NCBI GenBank assembly: GCA_964534765.1
Contig: CAZHRJ010000021.1
Location: 1 to 30,597, forward strand
Source: CAZHRJ01 sp964534765
GTDB lineage: Bacteria > Lindowbacteria > 2-12-FULL-62-27
Length of the DNA: 30,597 nucleotides
Direction of reading: 5' to 3'
In this document: positions 1 to 7,925 of the stretch, piece after piece
Numbering within the stretch: position 1 is the first letter of the stretch
How the letters are laid out: the number at the start of each line of letters is the position of its first letter
Made by a program: the position numbers and the translations under genes
The notes under the pieces: generated by a model
What the model saw: only the letters and a program-made list of their open reading frames with translations
Database searches by the model: none
What the model was told of the DNA's origin: nothing

Positions 1-1439
1 TTTATCGATTTCAGGATGACGCGTATCCACCGGGCAATCTGAACCGATGCATTCAGGTCATCGTCAAGGGCCATGCCGGCCGGAACGCCCAATTGGAGAT
101 TGGAACAGATTCCTGGCTGGTCACAGACCGACTGTCCGGTCCCTCTGACGGAGTGGCTTCCAGAAAACCCATCGGCCCGGCGGCGGAACGCGATGGACTT
201 GATCCGGACCAGCACGAACGGCAGGGAGAGATGGAAGAATCATGGGAGAATTACAAGAAGGCGTACGACCACTACTCGGCGGCGCTGGACGCCCGCCGCC
301 GGCAGGTGGGCGCCGATCATCCCCGGTTTGCCGGAGATCTGTATTTGCTGGCTCGAATCAGCGCTGTGAGGGATCCCGAGGAGTCCGGCCGGCTCTATCG
401 GCACGCGCTGGCAGTTTATGAGAAATCCGCGCGGATCTGGGATACGGAATACGCGAGGGTTCTCAAGTCATTTGGAGATTTCAATCGAAAACAGAATCGA
501 TTCATGGAGGCGGAGACTCAATACGGGCGGTACCGGGAAGTTGGTGAGCGGCTCTGGTCATCCGACCATATCGAGTGGGTCAGCTATTGGATCGACCGTG
601 CCGCCGTCCATGAATCGACGCGCCGGCCGGCCCAGGCTGAAGACGCGTATCTGCGGGCGCTTGCCATCCTGGACCGGCCAGGACGTGCCGATGATTCCCG
701 GCTGGGCGGCCTGCTGCACCATCTGGTCGTGCTCTATCGAAATCTAAACCGATTTCCCGAGGCGGAGCCGCACCTGCTTCGGCTGATTGCCATCAAGGAA
801 AAGTCGCTCGGGCCGGACCATCCGGAAGTGGCCAAAAGCCTGAATGATCTTGCCGGGTCTTATTTTTTCACCGCCAGGCCGGGCGCCGCTGAGCCGCTCC
901 TCCGGAGGTCGCTGGCGATCCAGCAAAAAGCTCTCGGGCTGGATCATCCGGAGGTGGCTACGACGATCGGCGACCTCGCGCTGATCTGTCAATCGCAGAA
1001 CCGGCTGGATGAGGCGGAGCGGCTGATCCGGGAGGCGCTGGTGATTCGGGAAAAGGCGCTGGGCCGGGAGAATGTTGAGGTGGCGGACAATTTAAACAAT
1101 CTGGGGCTCATCTACCGGTCAATGGGCCGATACCCCGAATCGCTCGACGCGTTGGAAGAGTCGCTCGCGATTTTCCGCCGGCTACGGGGCGAGAAACATC
1201 CAAAGGTCGGCGACGTCCATTATAATCTGGGATTGGTGTATGGAGCCCTGAACCGGCCAACGGATACGGAGCGGCACTACAAACTGTCACTCTCGATCGG
1301 TGAAAAAATCTATCCGCCGAATCACCCGAACATCATTCAGACTCTGGAGAAGCTGGTCGATCTCTACAAGACCATGGACAGGCCGATGGAATCGGCGTAC
1401 TACGAATCGAAGCTGTTGGAGGCGCGAAAGGTGCGGTGA
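1..1439 (+). CDS. Tetratricopeptide (kinesin-light-chain-type) repeat protein, 5' partial
   Basis: The reading frame is open from base 3, with no stop before the TGA at 1437-1439. The first canonical start in frame is a TTG at 93, so the gene very probably begins left of the window. The C-terminal two thirds are 42-residue TPRs of the kinesin-light-chain kind. The phrase 'EKxLGxDHPEVA..L..LA' recurs from about base 800 to 1330, with the LGPDHPEVA, LGLDHPEVA and LGRENVEVA variants visible. Such repeats form a superhelical protein-binding scaffold and show no catalytic activity by themselves. The N-terminal part (bases 3-230) is not recognised. No signal peptide can be judged because the true start is missing. 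The gene converges on the phosphodiesterase gene with 3 bp between the stop codons. The repeat family is certain; the partner and role are unknown. Confidence 0.9.
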   Translation, partial: YRFQDDAYPPGNLNRCIQVIVKGHAGRNAQLEIGTDSWLVTDRLSGPSDGVASRKPIGPAAERDGLDPDQHERQGEMEESWENYKKAYDHYSAALDARRRQVGADHPRFAGDLYLLARISAVRDPEESGRLYRHALAVYEKSARIWDTEYARVLKSFGDFNRKQNRFMEAETQYGRYREVGERLWSSDHIEWVSYWIDRAAVHESTRRPAQAEDAYLRALAILDRPGRADDSRLGGLLHHLVVLYRNLNRFPEAEPHLLRLIAIKEKSLGPDHPEVAKSLNDLAGSYFFTARPGAAEPLLRRSLAIQQKALGLDHPEVATTIGDLALICQSQNRLDEAERLIREALVIREKALGRENVEVADNLNNLGLIYRSMGRYPESLDALEESLAIFRRLRGEKHPKVGDVHYNLGLVYGALNRPTDTERHYKLSLSIGEKIYPPNHPNIIQTLEKLVDLYKTMDRPMESAYYESKLLEARKVR

Positions 1440-1442
1440 TCG

Positions 1443-2342
1443 TCAGGCGGCGCCGGACGTCACGGCGCGGCCCTGCCACTGGCCGCGCCGAATGACGCTA
1501 TTGAACATATGCGCGGGTACGCGCGGGTCGTACAGATTGATGATGGAATGAGCAAGGTCCGTCACATAAAACCGCTGGTCGACTTTCACCCCCCGCTTGA
1601 AATTCGTTCCCATGGCGAATACCGGCACATGGGTAACCTCATGCGTGGTCCAGAGCGCGATGCTGTGCCGGCCCTGGTCGGTCATGCCGTGATCGGCGAC
1701 ACAGATGAGGTTGAAGTTTCCGGGAGCGATCTGGTCGAGATGGTATCTGAGCCTCCCAAGGCGCTCGTCCGTTCGCTTGATCGCCCAGACATAGGGCGAT
1801 CCCCAAGAATAGATGTGGCGCTTGTTGTCCCGGCAAACGTGAGCATATTCGTCAGTTTCGACCGTATAGAGATAGGCAAAATCGACTTTGGGCAGGATGG
1901 CGACCGCCGCATCGAACCGGACGTCGTCGGAAAGATAATTGTGACGCTTGTCGTAGAGGTTGTCAACATTGAATCGCGCGCCACGGCCGTCCCAGGGATT
2001 GGTTCCGACCGACGCGGTCCGAAATCCGAGATATTCGAGGCGCTGAAAGAGAGTGTAACTCTGAGCGTAGTTCTGATGTCCGGTCAGAATTTTTTGCGTG
2101 ATGTGATTGGTCAGGAACGGCTCGAAGGTGTAAATATTTCTCCAGAGAACTCCGTCATTGATGATCCGCCAGATGTTGGGCAGACCCACCCAGTCGTTGA
2201 TCTTGTAGATCGCGTCATATCGAACGCCGTCGATCAACACCAGTACGGTTTTGGGCGGCAGTCCGCCTGCGCCGGAAGCCACAGGACCGGCTCGGCCGAC
2301 AGACGTGGGCGCGGAGACCGGGTCGGCCATCGCCGGCGTCAC
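1443..2342 (-). CDS. Alkaline-phosphatase-superfamily protein (type I phosphodiesterase/nucleotide pyrophosphatase-like)
   Basis: The 299-residue protein has the metal-binding landmarks of the family: VLIDGVRYD (Asp38), a Thr-Asn-His at 78-80 where the nucleophile Thr lies, TDEYAH (Asp164, His168), ADHG (Asp217, His218), and a later His-rich THEVTH. Members hydrolyse phosphodiester or phosphomonoester bonds with two zinc ions. The substrate cannot be told from sequence. The N-terminal 28 residues are Ala/Gly/Pro-rich without an obvious membrane segment, so the enzyme may be cytoplasmic. The GTG start at 2342 overlaps the TGA of the upstream HAD gene (GTGA), which suggests translational coupling. 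An in-frame ATG at 2330 is an alternative start. It is the last gene of the long minus-strand run. Confidence 0.8.
   Translation of the reverse strand: MTPAMADPVSAPTSVGRAGPVASGAGGLPPKTVLVLIDGVRYDAIYKINDWVGLPNIWRIINDGVLWRNIYTFEPFLTNHITQKILTGHQNYAQSYTLFQRLEYLGFRTASVGTNPWDGRGARFNVDNLYDKRHNYLSDDVRFDAAVAILPKVDFAYLYTVETDEYAHVCRDNKRHIYSWGSPYVWAIKRTDERLGRLRYHLDQIAPGNFNLICVADHGMTDQGRHSIALWTTHEVTHVPVFAMGTNFKRGVKVDQRFYVTDLAHSIINLYDPRVPAHMFNSVIRRGQWQGRAVTSGAA
1463..1490. terminator. GC-rich perfect hairpin at a convergent gene end
   Basis: CGGCGCGGCC (1463-1472) and GGCCGCGCCG (1481-1490) form a perfect 10-bp stem with an 8-nt loop. The hairpin lies 24 bp past the stop of the TPR gene and inside the last codons of the convergent phosphodiesterase gene. 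There is no T-tract on either side, so it is not a classical intrinsic terminator. It could act as an RNA-stabilising or bidirectional transcription-slowing element. Confidence 0.35.
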
Positions 2343-2803
2343 AGCAGGTGAATATACCGAAACAGATCCTCCCAGATGGCGGGAGCGCGCAAAAGTTGTA
2401 TTCCGTACCGGCCGCAGATAGGTTCCATTTCGGCGTTGTCGTCCACGAAGGTGATGGCCTCGTGAGCGTGTTCGATGATCCTCGATAGAATGTCATTTTT
2501 AAATTCCGTGGACGACCGGCGGTCGCCATCCGCCCGCAGATACAACTTGGCGGGCGTGACCAGCCCCTGTTCCGCCAGCCATGTCCGGGTGATCGTCCGA
2601 AACCGCTCCTCGCGGCCGGAGAGAAGAATCAGCGGATGCCGCACGGTCAGCCGATTGAGGACTTCCCGAACATACGGAAAAACGCGGTCCTGGGAAATCA
2701 GGTCGGGCTTTAGAAAATAATCCCAATCAAACGATCCATCCGTCAGTTCCCGGCGACGATGGGCGTTGTCGGCGATGGTGCCGTCGATGTTGCAGATCAA
2801 CAT
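2339..2803 (-). CDS. HAD-superfamily protein with substituted nucleophile (pseudo-phosphatase?)
   Basis: This 154-residue HAD domain resembles the T4 polynucleotide-kinase phosphatase/acid phosphatase branch. Motif I reads CNIDGTIAD (residues 4-12), followed by a family-typical HRRR. The first residue of the normal DxDGT motif, the phospho-accepting Asp, is Asn5 (codon AAC). The second Asp (residue 7), motif II (LLSGRE) and motif IV (FVDDN) are intact. Known HAD chemistry needs the missing Asp, so the protein may be a non-catalytic binder or very slow. AGGAGG about 11 nt upstream of the ATG, inside the end of the preceding gene, supports this start. The gene overlaps the end of the MeaB-epimerase gene by 7 bp and couples by GTGA to the phosphodiesterase gene. 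Confidence 0.8.
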   Translation of the reverse strand: MLICNIDGTIADNAHRRRELTDGSFDWDYFLKPDLISQDRVFPYVREVLNRLTVRHPLILLSGREERFRTITRTWLAEQGLVTPAKLYLRADGDRRSSTEFKNDILSRIIEHAHEAITFVDDNAEMEPICGRYGIQLLRAPAIWEDLFRYIHLL

Positions 2804-4146
2804 GTCGAATGCATCCTCCTGTCCGCGTCAGCGTGCATGTCACAGGCGCAAAATTCAAGCAGGGTTCGGCAGGTCGATTTGGGATGGAGGAACAGAATCT
2901 GTTTCCCCCGAGTGCCCGGCCGGACGGACCCGATCGTCTGGAATCCCCCGGCCATCACGCGCCTCTTTGCCTCCTGAATATCGCCGACCTCGAATGCGAT
3001 GTGATGAAGTCCACCCTGCCGGTCGGAGAGAAAGGCGGCAATGGGACTGTCCGCCGAGGTCGGTTTCAACAATTCGATGTGAAATCCGCCGGCGTTGAAA
3101 AAGGCCGTCTCGACCTTCTCGGCCGGGAAGATTTCCCTGCGTTCCAGGAAAAATCCGAGCCGTTGAAAGACCTCGATCGATTCATCCAGCGACGGTACCG
3201 CGATCGCGACATGATCGGGCAGGAAGGCCAGACAATGGTGGATTCGGCGATAGAGTTGGGAGACCGACGATGGATTTGCCGGATCGCCGACGATGTCCTC
3301 CGCGGACTGGGCAAGCCGGCGGGACCATTTTTTCCCAAGCGCGGCGGAAAATCTCCAAGCGAATTTTTTCCGGTCGGCCGCGGATTTGACCGGCGGCGCC
3401 ATCGCGAGTCTTTGTTGATCCGCCAGGGCGTCCGTCAGACCCTGGATGCCGGTTCCATCCAGCGCCGAAACCAGAAGCGGAGGTTTTCCGATCGTATCGG
3501 CCAGGATGGCGGCGGATTCGGCCGCGCCCGGTTTATCGGCCTTGTTGACGACCAGAATGTCCGCCACCAGGCTCTGGCCGGCCTTCATGGCCTGGATCTC
3601 GTCGCCCAATCCCGGCGCCTCAACCATGATCAGCGTATCGGCTACCTGCCGGATGGCCCATTCATCCTGTCCGATTCCGACCGTCTCGATGAACACGGGA
3701 TCGCATCCAAAACTTTTCATGGCCGACGCGAAATCTACCATTTTTTCCGAAAGCCCACCGGTCCCGCCGCGCGTGGCGACGCTCCGGAGAAATACTCCCG
3801 CCGGCAGATTCGGCATTCGGACCCGGTCTCCCAGCAAGGCCCCGCCGCTGACGGGGCTGGTCGGATCGACCGCGAGGACGCCGACCGGCCCGGCCCCGGG
3901 GGTTGACGCCATCCAGTTCCGGATGAGTCTCGACAGAAGCAGGCTCTTGCCGACACCGGCGGCGCCGGTGACGCCGACCAGATAGGGCAACCGGTCGATC
4001 CGGCAGTCCGACAGACGCTCCAGCCCCGCGGCATCTTCATCGTCCAGGAGAGAGAGGAGTTTGGCGAGATTGTGCCTGGATTTGGAATCAAGCGGGTCTG
4101 CGGGAATTTTTTTTCGTCCCCGGGGCTTCACCGGTTTGGAGGCCAT
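2797..4146 (-). CDS. MeaB-type GTPase fused to methylmalonyl-CoA epimerase
   Basis: This is a two-domain protein of 449 residues from the ATG at 4146; a TTG at 4167 in the same frame is less likely. Residues about 50-270 are a MeaB/ArgK G3E GTPase: VGVTGAAGVGKS P-loop, DPTSPVSGGALLGDRVRM, ETVGIGQDE and NKAD. MeaB proteins gate cobalamin loading and protect B12-dependent mutases. Residues about 310-435 are a VOC/glyoxalase-fold methylmalonyl-CoA epimerase: DHVAIAVPSLDE, FHIELLKP, GGLHHIAFEV and TLLEF supply the His, Glu, His and Glu metal ligands. The epimerase converts (S)- to (R)-methylmalonyl-CoA, the mutase substrate. The two activities are normally separate genes. The B12-binding mutase subunit lies directly upstream with an 7-bp gap, supporting a shared pathway. 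Confidence 0.9.
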   Translation of the reverse strand: MASKPVKPRGRKKIPADPLDSKSRHNLAKLLSLLDDEDAAGLERLSDCRIDRLPYLVGVTGAAGVGKSLLLSRLIRNWMASTPGAGPVGVLAVDPTSPVSGGALLGDRVRMPNLPAGVFLRSVATRGGTGGLSEKMVDFASAMKSFGCDPVFIETVGIGQDEWAIRQVADTLIMVEAPGLGDEIQAMKAGQSLVADILVVNKADKPGAAESAAILADTIGKPPLLVSALDGTGIQGLTDALADQQRLAMAPPVKSAADRKKFAWRFSAALGKKWSRRLAQSAEDIVGDPANPSSVSQLYRRIHHCLAFLPDHVAIAVPSLDESIEVFQRLGFFLERREIFPAEKVETAFFNAGGFHIELLKPTSADSPIAAFLSDRQGGLHHIAFEVGDIQEAKRRVMAGGFQTIGSVRPGTRGKQILFLHPKSTCRTLLEFCACDMHADADRRMHSTC

Positions 4147-4153
4147 GGCGCGT

Positions 4154-4561
4154 TCAGACCTTGGCAAGCTGTTTTTTCAAATCGCCGACAATGGAGCCAA
4201 GAGGCGTGCCGGGCGGATAGATCTGACAAAATCCCATTTTCATCAATTTTTTTCTGTCATCCTCGGGAATGACGCCGCCGGCGAAGAGCCAAATTTTACC
4301 GAAGAGCTTGTGCTTTTTGAGGGATTTGACCACATCCGAAAAATTGGCCAGATGCCCGCCGGACAGGGAGGAAAGGCCCATGGCCCGAACATCCTCTTCG
4401 ATGCATGCCCGGACGACATCATCAGGCCTCTGGCGGATGCCCGTGTAAACCACCTCAAACCCGGCGTCCCGGAGGCCCTGCGCGACGACCTTGGCTCCGC
4501 GGTCATGGCCGTCCAACCCGACTTTGGCGATCAGCACGCGCCCGGGCGCCCGAGTCTTCAT
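4154..4561 (-). CDS. Cobalamin-binding small subunit of split methylmalonyl-CoA mutase
   Basis: The 135-residue protein is a stand-alone B12-binding domain. It shows the DxHxxG base-off/His-on motif (Asp17-Gly-His19-Asp-Arg-Gly22), the SLSGGH segment and the AGGVIP loop near residue 95, all positioned as in the C-terminal domain of methylmalonyl-CoA mutase. It should carry adenosylcobalamin for the catalytic chain encoded upstream. The ATG at 4561 overlaps the TGA of the lipoprotein gene (ATGA), so translation is probably coupled. The same frame stays open further upstream, but that part is antisense-like noise over the lipoprotein gene. Split mutases of this kind occur in archaea and many bacteria. 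Confidence 0.92.
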   Translation of the reverse strand: MKTRAPGRVLIAKVGLDGHDRGAKVVAQGLRDAGFEVVYTGIRQRPDDVVRACIEEDVRAMGLSSLSGGHLANFSDVVKSLKKHKLFGKIWLFAGGVIPEDDRKKLMKMGFCQIYPPGTPLGSIVGDLKKQLAKV

Positions 4562-5106
4562 TTGTCCGCCACGCCCCAGAATGGGTCTCCGACATATCCG
4601 ACAATGTCCCAGCCGCCCTTGCGGGTGAGGATAAAAGCCCCGCGTCCCTCTCTGCGGCTGAGTGACCCGCTGTTCATCTGAATTTTTTCGACCGCGAACT
4701 GGACCTGAATCCGGACGCGATCCTGTTCCTCGTTGTAGACCGGCTCCTCGGTCCAGACGAGCGGCACAATCTCTACGTACGCCCTGAAATCCTCCTCGAC
4801 CCGGTCCTTGACGAACCGGAGATCGGAATACGCGCTCATCATGGATTCCATCGTCTTCCAATCCTTCTGCCGGTACGCGTTGAAAAAATTTTCAACTTTT
4901 TCCTTCGGTCCAAAAAAACTCTTGAGATTCAACCGGCTCCGGGCAACATCCGCGCTCCGGTCTTTTCGAACGCGAGTCCATTTGTAATTCGGCAACTGAC
5001 ACGCGGCCAGCAGAAAACAGGCCAGCACCGGCAGGACCAGGATCGCCGCAGGCCACCGCCGGGTCAGAATGGACTTTTTGTCACCGTGTCTAAATCGTTC
5101 GGGCAT
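4558..5106 (-). CDS. Lipoprotein with NTF2/SnoaL-like domain
   Basis: From the ATG at 5106 the product has 182 residues. GGAGAGG lies 6 nt upstream of this ATG, which makes the start convincing; the open frame extends to 5259 but that part reads against the mutase end. A basic N-terminus and a hydrophobic stretch end in the lipobox LLAAC, so the protein is predicted to be exported and lipidated. The rest (ENFFNAYRQKDWKTMES, then alternating beta-rich segments) resembles small NTF2-like domains. Function is unknown. The gene overlaps the mutase catalytic-chain gene by 17 bp and the B12-binding subunit by 4 bp, an odd position for an envelope protein. Confidence 0.8.
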   Translation of the reverse strand: MPERFRHGDKKSILTRRWPAAILVLPVLACFLLAACQLPNYKWTRVRKDRSADVARSRLNLKSFFGPKEKVENFFNAYRQKDWKTMESMMSAYSDLRFVKDRVEEDFRAYVEIVPLVWTEEPVYNEEQDRVRIQVQFAVEKIQMNSGSLSRREGRGAFILTRKGGWDIVGYVGDPFWGVADK

Positions 5107-6735
5107 GCTGGGCCTCTCCGAAGACATTTTTAAGCGCGGTCGCGGTTTCGCCGACGGTGGCGCCGGCCTCGACCGCCGCCACGATATGCGGCATGAGATT
5201 TTCGCTGCCGGCCGCCGCTTGTTCAAGCCGCGCGCATGCGGCCGAGGCTCTTCGCGCATTGCGTTTCCTGCGAAACGCGCGGACGCGTTTGACCTGGTTC
5301 TTTTCGGATTTCATGTCGATTTTGAGAACCGGGACCGGAGTTTCCTTTTCCGTTTTNNNNNNNNNNTTTTGAATTCATTGACGCCGACAACGATCTCGTC
5401 CTTCCTCTCGACGGCCTGCTGGAAGGCATAGGCGCTTCTCTGGATTTCCCGCTGCGGGTATCCGGCCTCGATGGCCGCCACGGCGCCGCCCATGTCATCG
5501 ATCTTCCGGATGATCTCCGCCGCCGACGACTCGATCTGATCCGTTAGACACTCCACAAAATAGGACCCGCCCACCGGATCTACCGTGTCGCCGACTTTGC
5601 TCTCGGTCGCAAGAATCTGCTGCGTCCGGAGCGCAACGGTCGCGCCCGTCTCCGTCGGAAGGCAGAGCGCCTCGTCGTAGGCGTTCGTATGAAGGGACTG
5701 CGCGCCGCCGATGACCGCGGCGAGGGCCTGGACGGTGGTTCGGGCGATGTTGTTCAGCGGCTGCTGCGCGGTGAGGGTCGATCCGCCGGTCTGCACGTGG
5801 AACCGATGCATCCACGATCTCGGGTCCCGCGCCTTGAATCGATCCCGGCAGAGTCCCGCCCAGAGCCTCCGCGCGGCGCGGAATTTGGCGATCTCCTCGA
5901 AAAACTGGTTGTGCGCGTTCCAAAAAAACGAGACGCGCGGCAGAAAGCGATCCGGATCAAGACCCCGAGCCATGGCGGATTCGACGTAACAGACAGCGTT
6001 CGCGAACGTCAACCCCAGCTCCTGCGCCGCGGTCGCGCCGGCCTCGCGGATGTGATAACCGGAAATGGAAATCGTGTTCCAGTTCGGGACCTCGCGGGAC
6101 GCATACTCGAAAATATCGGTCACGACGCGAATGGACGGGCGGGGCGGAAAAATGTAGGTGCCGCGGGCAATGTACTCCTTGAGCACGTCGTTCTGAATCG
6201 TTCCCTCAAGCTTGTCCAGTGAAATTCCGCGTCGGCGGGCGAGAGCGATCACCAAAGCCCAGAGAATGGCTGCTGGCGCGTTGATCGTCATGGAGACTGA
6301 CACGCGGTCGAGCGGGATGCCGGCGAAGAGACGGTCCATGTCCTCGATCGAATCGATTGCCACGCCCACTTTCCCGACCTCGCCGCGGGCGAGTGGGTCG
6401 TCGGAATCAAGCCCGAGCTGGGTGGGCAGATCAAAAGCGACCGAGAGGCCGGTCTGGCCCTGGGAGAGCAAAAACCGGTACCGCGCGTTCGATTCCGCCG
6501 CCGTCCCGAATCCCGCGTACTGCCGCATCGTCCAGAATTTCCCCCGGTACATGCTGGCCACAACCCCGCGGGTGAACGGGTACTCGCCGGGCATACCCAG
6601 CCGTTTGTCCGGGACAGCGGGAGAATACAGCGGCTCCACATCAATATCGGAACTGGTTTTGAATGCCCGTTTTCGCTCGGGACGTTTTTGGATGAGCGGC
6701 TCATAAACGGTCTTACGCCAGTCCGACAGCCTCAT
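5090..6735 (-). CDS. Methylmalonyl-CoA mutase, catalytic large subunit (interrupted by an assembly gap)
   Basis: This B12-dependent TIM-barrel mutase interconverts (R)-methylmalonyl-CoA and succinyl-CoA. The N-terminus carries YPFTRG, YRGKFWTMRQYAGFGTA and LSVAFDLPTQLG. Tyr73 (RQY), Arg191 (KEYIARGTYIFPP) and His228 (ISGYH) match the residues that mark methylmalonyl-CoA as substrate; isobutyryl-CoA mutases have Phe and Gln at the first two. Ten Ns at 5357-5366 break the frame. The 456 codons before the gap leave one extra base, and the 88 codons after it (starting KTEKETPVPV) run in phase to the TAG at 5090. The true missing length must therefore be 2 modulo 3, and is probably a few residues. 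The start ATG overlaps the stop of the CoA-transferase gene (ATGA). The B12 domain is encoded separately downstream. Confidence 0.93.
5357..5366. other. Assembly gap (10 N) inside the mutase gene
   Basis: A run of ten Ns flanked by T-rich sequence on both sides. The mutase reading frame resumes in another phase after it, so the length is a placeholder and not the real distance. Confidence 0.99.
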
Positions 6736-7925
6736 GGCTGAAATGCCCCGTCCCGCCGCAACTCGTCGACCTCGGCGACGGTCAGGCCGAATTCTCCAAG
6801 CAGGGCGGCGGTGTGCTCTCCCAGAAGCGGCGGGCCTCGCCGGATGTGGGCTGGCGTTTCGGAGAGAGTCACCGGCGTGCCGGCCATTTCGAGAGAACCA
6901 ATCCGGCTGTGCGGAACGGGCAGGCGCATCCGGCGGGCCTGAACCTGAGGATGGGCGAAGACCTGATCGACATCGAGAATCGGCGCCGCCGGGACACCGG
7001 CCCTGTCCAGCATCTCAAGCCACGCCCCGGACGGACGGGACTTGAACAGAGGGTTCAATACGGACATGAGCGCGTCGTGGTTTTTGACCCGCTCCGGATT
7101 TGTCGTAAACCGTGGGTCCGACACCAGATCATTTTTCCCGATCGTCGCGCAAAATGTCGCCCAGATCCTGTCGTTTCCGACGGCGATATTGAAAAATCCG
7201 TCCGATGATTCAAACGTTTCGTAGGGACAGATGCTCGGATGCTGATTGCCCATCCGGCGGGGCACGGCGCCGGTGGAGAGATATTTCTGGCCCTGAAAGG
7301 TCAGAAGAGAGACCTGGCCGTCGAGCATGGATATATCGACGAACTGTCCACGGCCTGATTTTTCCCTGGCGTAGAGTGCCAGCAGCGTTCCCTGGACGGC
7401 GTAGAGTCCCGCCACCAGATCCGCGATGGATGTCCCGACTTTGGTCGGCGGCCCGCCGGTCGCGCCGGTGATGCTCATGAGTCCGGACAGCCCCTGGACC
7501 GCCAGGTCGTATCCGGGCCGAAGGGCGTCAGGGCCGGTGGCGCCGAAGCCGGAAATGGAGACGTAAATCAGGCGCGGGTATTTGGCGTGCAGGGTGGAAA
7601 AGTCCAGCCCCATTTTCCTCAGGCTGCCGGGCCGGAAATTTTCGATGAGGACATCGGATCCGGAGGCGATTTTTTCAACGAGCCGGATGGCCGCGGCGGA
7701 TTTCAAATTGAGGGCGAGGCTGCGCTTGTTCCGATTGATCGATAGAAAATACGTGCTCTCCCCTTCGACAAACGGCGGCCCGAAAGCCCGCGTGTCGTCC
7801 CCTTCGCCTGGCCGCTCGATCTTGATGACATCCGCGCCGAAATCTCCCAGGATCTGCGTCGCGAAGGGTCCCGCAAGAACCTTGGTCAAATCCAGAATCC
7901 GAATGCCCTGAAGCGCCGGGCTCAC
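6732..7925 (-). CDS. CaiB/BaiF family (class III) CoA-transferase
   Basis: The 397-residue protein shows the full family signature: LDLTKVLAGPFATQILGDFGADVIKIE at the N-terminus, NRNKRSLALNL, ENFRPG, SISGFG, PGYDLAVQ, and the catalytic aspartate in SIADLVAG at residue 169, the same position as in formyl-CoA transferase. It moves CoA between a CoA thioester and a free carboxylic acid through an aspartyl anhydride. The acid substrate cannot be read from the sequence. Placement directly before methylmalonyl-CoA mutase suggests succinyl-CoA or a methyl-branched acyl-CoA as donor or acceptor. The GTG start overlaps the TGA of the response-regulator gene (GTGA), and the stop overlaps the mutase ATG. 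Confidence 0.92.
   Translation of the reverse strand: MSPALQGIRILDLTKVLAGPFATQILGDFGADVIKIERPGEGDDTRAFGPPFVEGESTYFLSINRNKRSLALNLKSAAAIRLVEKIASGSDVLIENFRPGSLRKMGLDFSTLHAKYPRLIYVSISGFGATGPDALRPGYDLAVQGLSGLMSITGATGGPPTKVGTSIADLVAGLYAVQGTLLALYAREKSGRGQFVDISMLDGQVSLLTFQGQKYLSTGAVPRRMGNQHPSICPYETFESSDGFFNIAVGNDRIWATFCATIGKNDLVSDPRFTTNPERVKNHDALMSVLNPLFKSRPSGAWLEMLDRAGVPAAPILDVDQVFAHPQVQARRMRLPVPHSRIGSLEMAGTPVTLSETPAHIRRGPPLLGEHTAALLGEFGLTVAEVDELRRDGAFQP

Noticed and set aside
1509..2351. 280-codon plus-strand frame over the phosphodiesterase gene
   Set aside because: It is the antisense shadow of a gene with clear family motifs and has no recognisable domain.
2809..3906. 365-codon plus-strand frame
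   Set aside because: Antisense to the MeaB-epimerase fusion; a long shadow caused by high GC and codon bias.
4562..4861. Upstream extension of the B12-binding subunit
   Set aside because: It overlaps the lipoprotein gene in another frame, and the ATG at 4561 gives the usual domain length.
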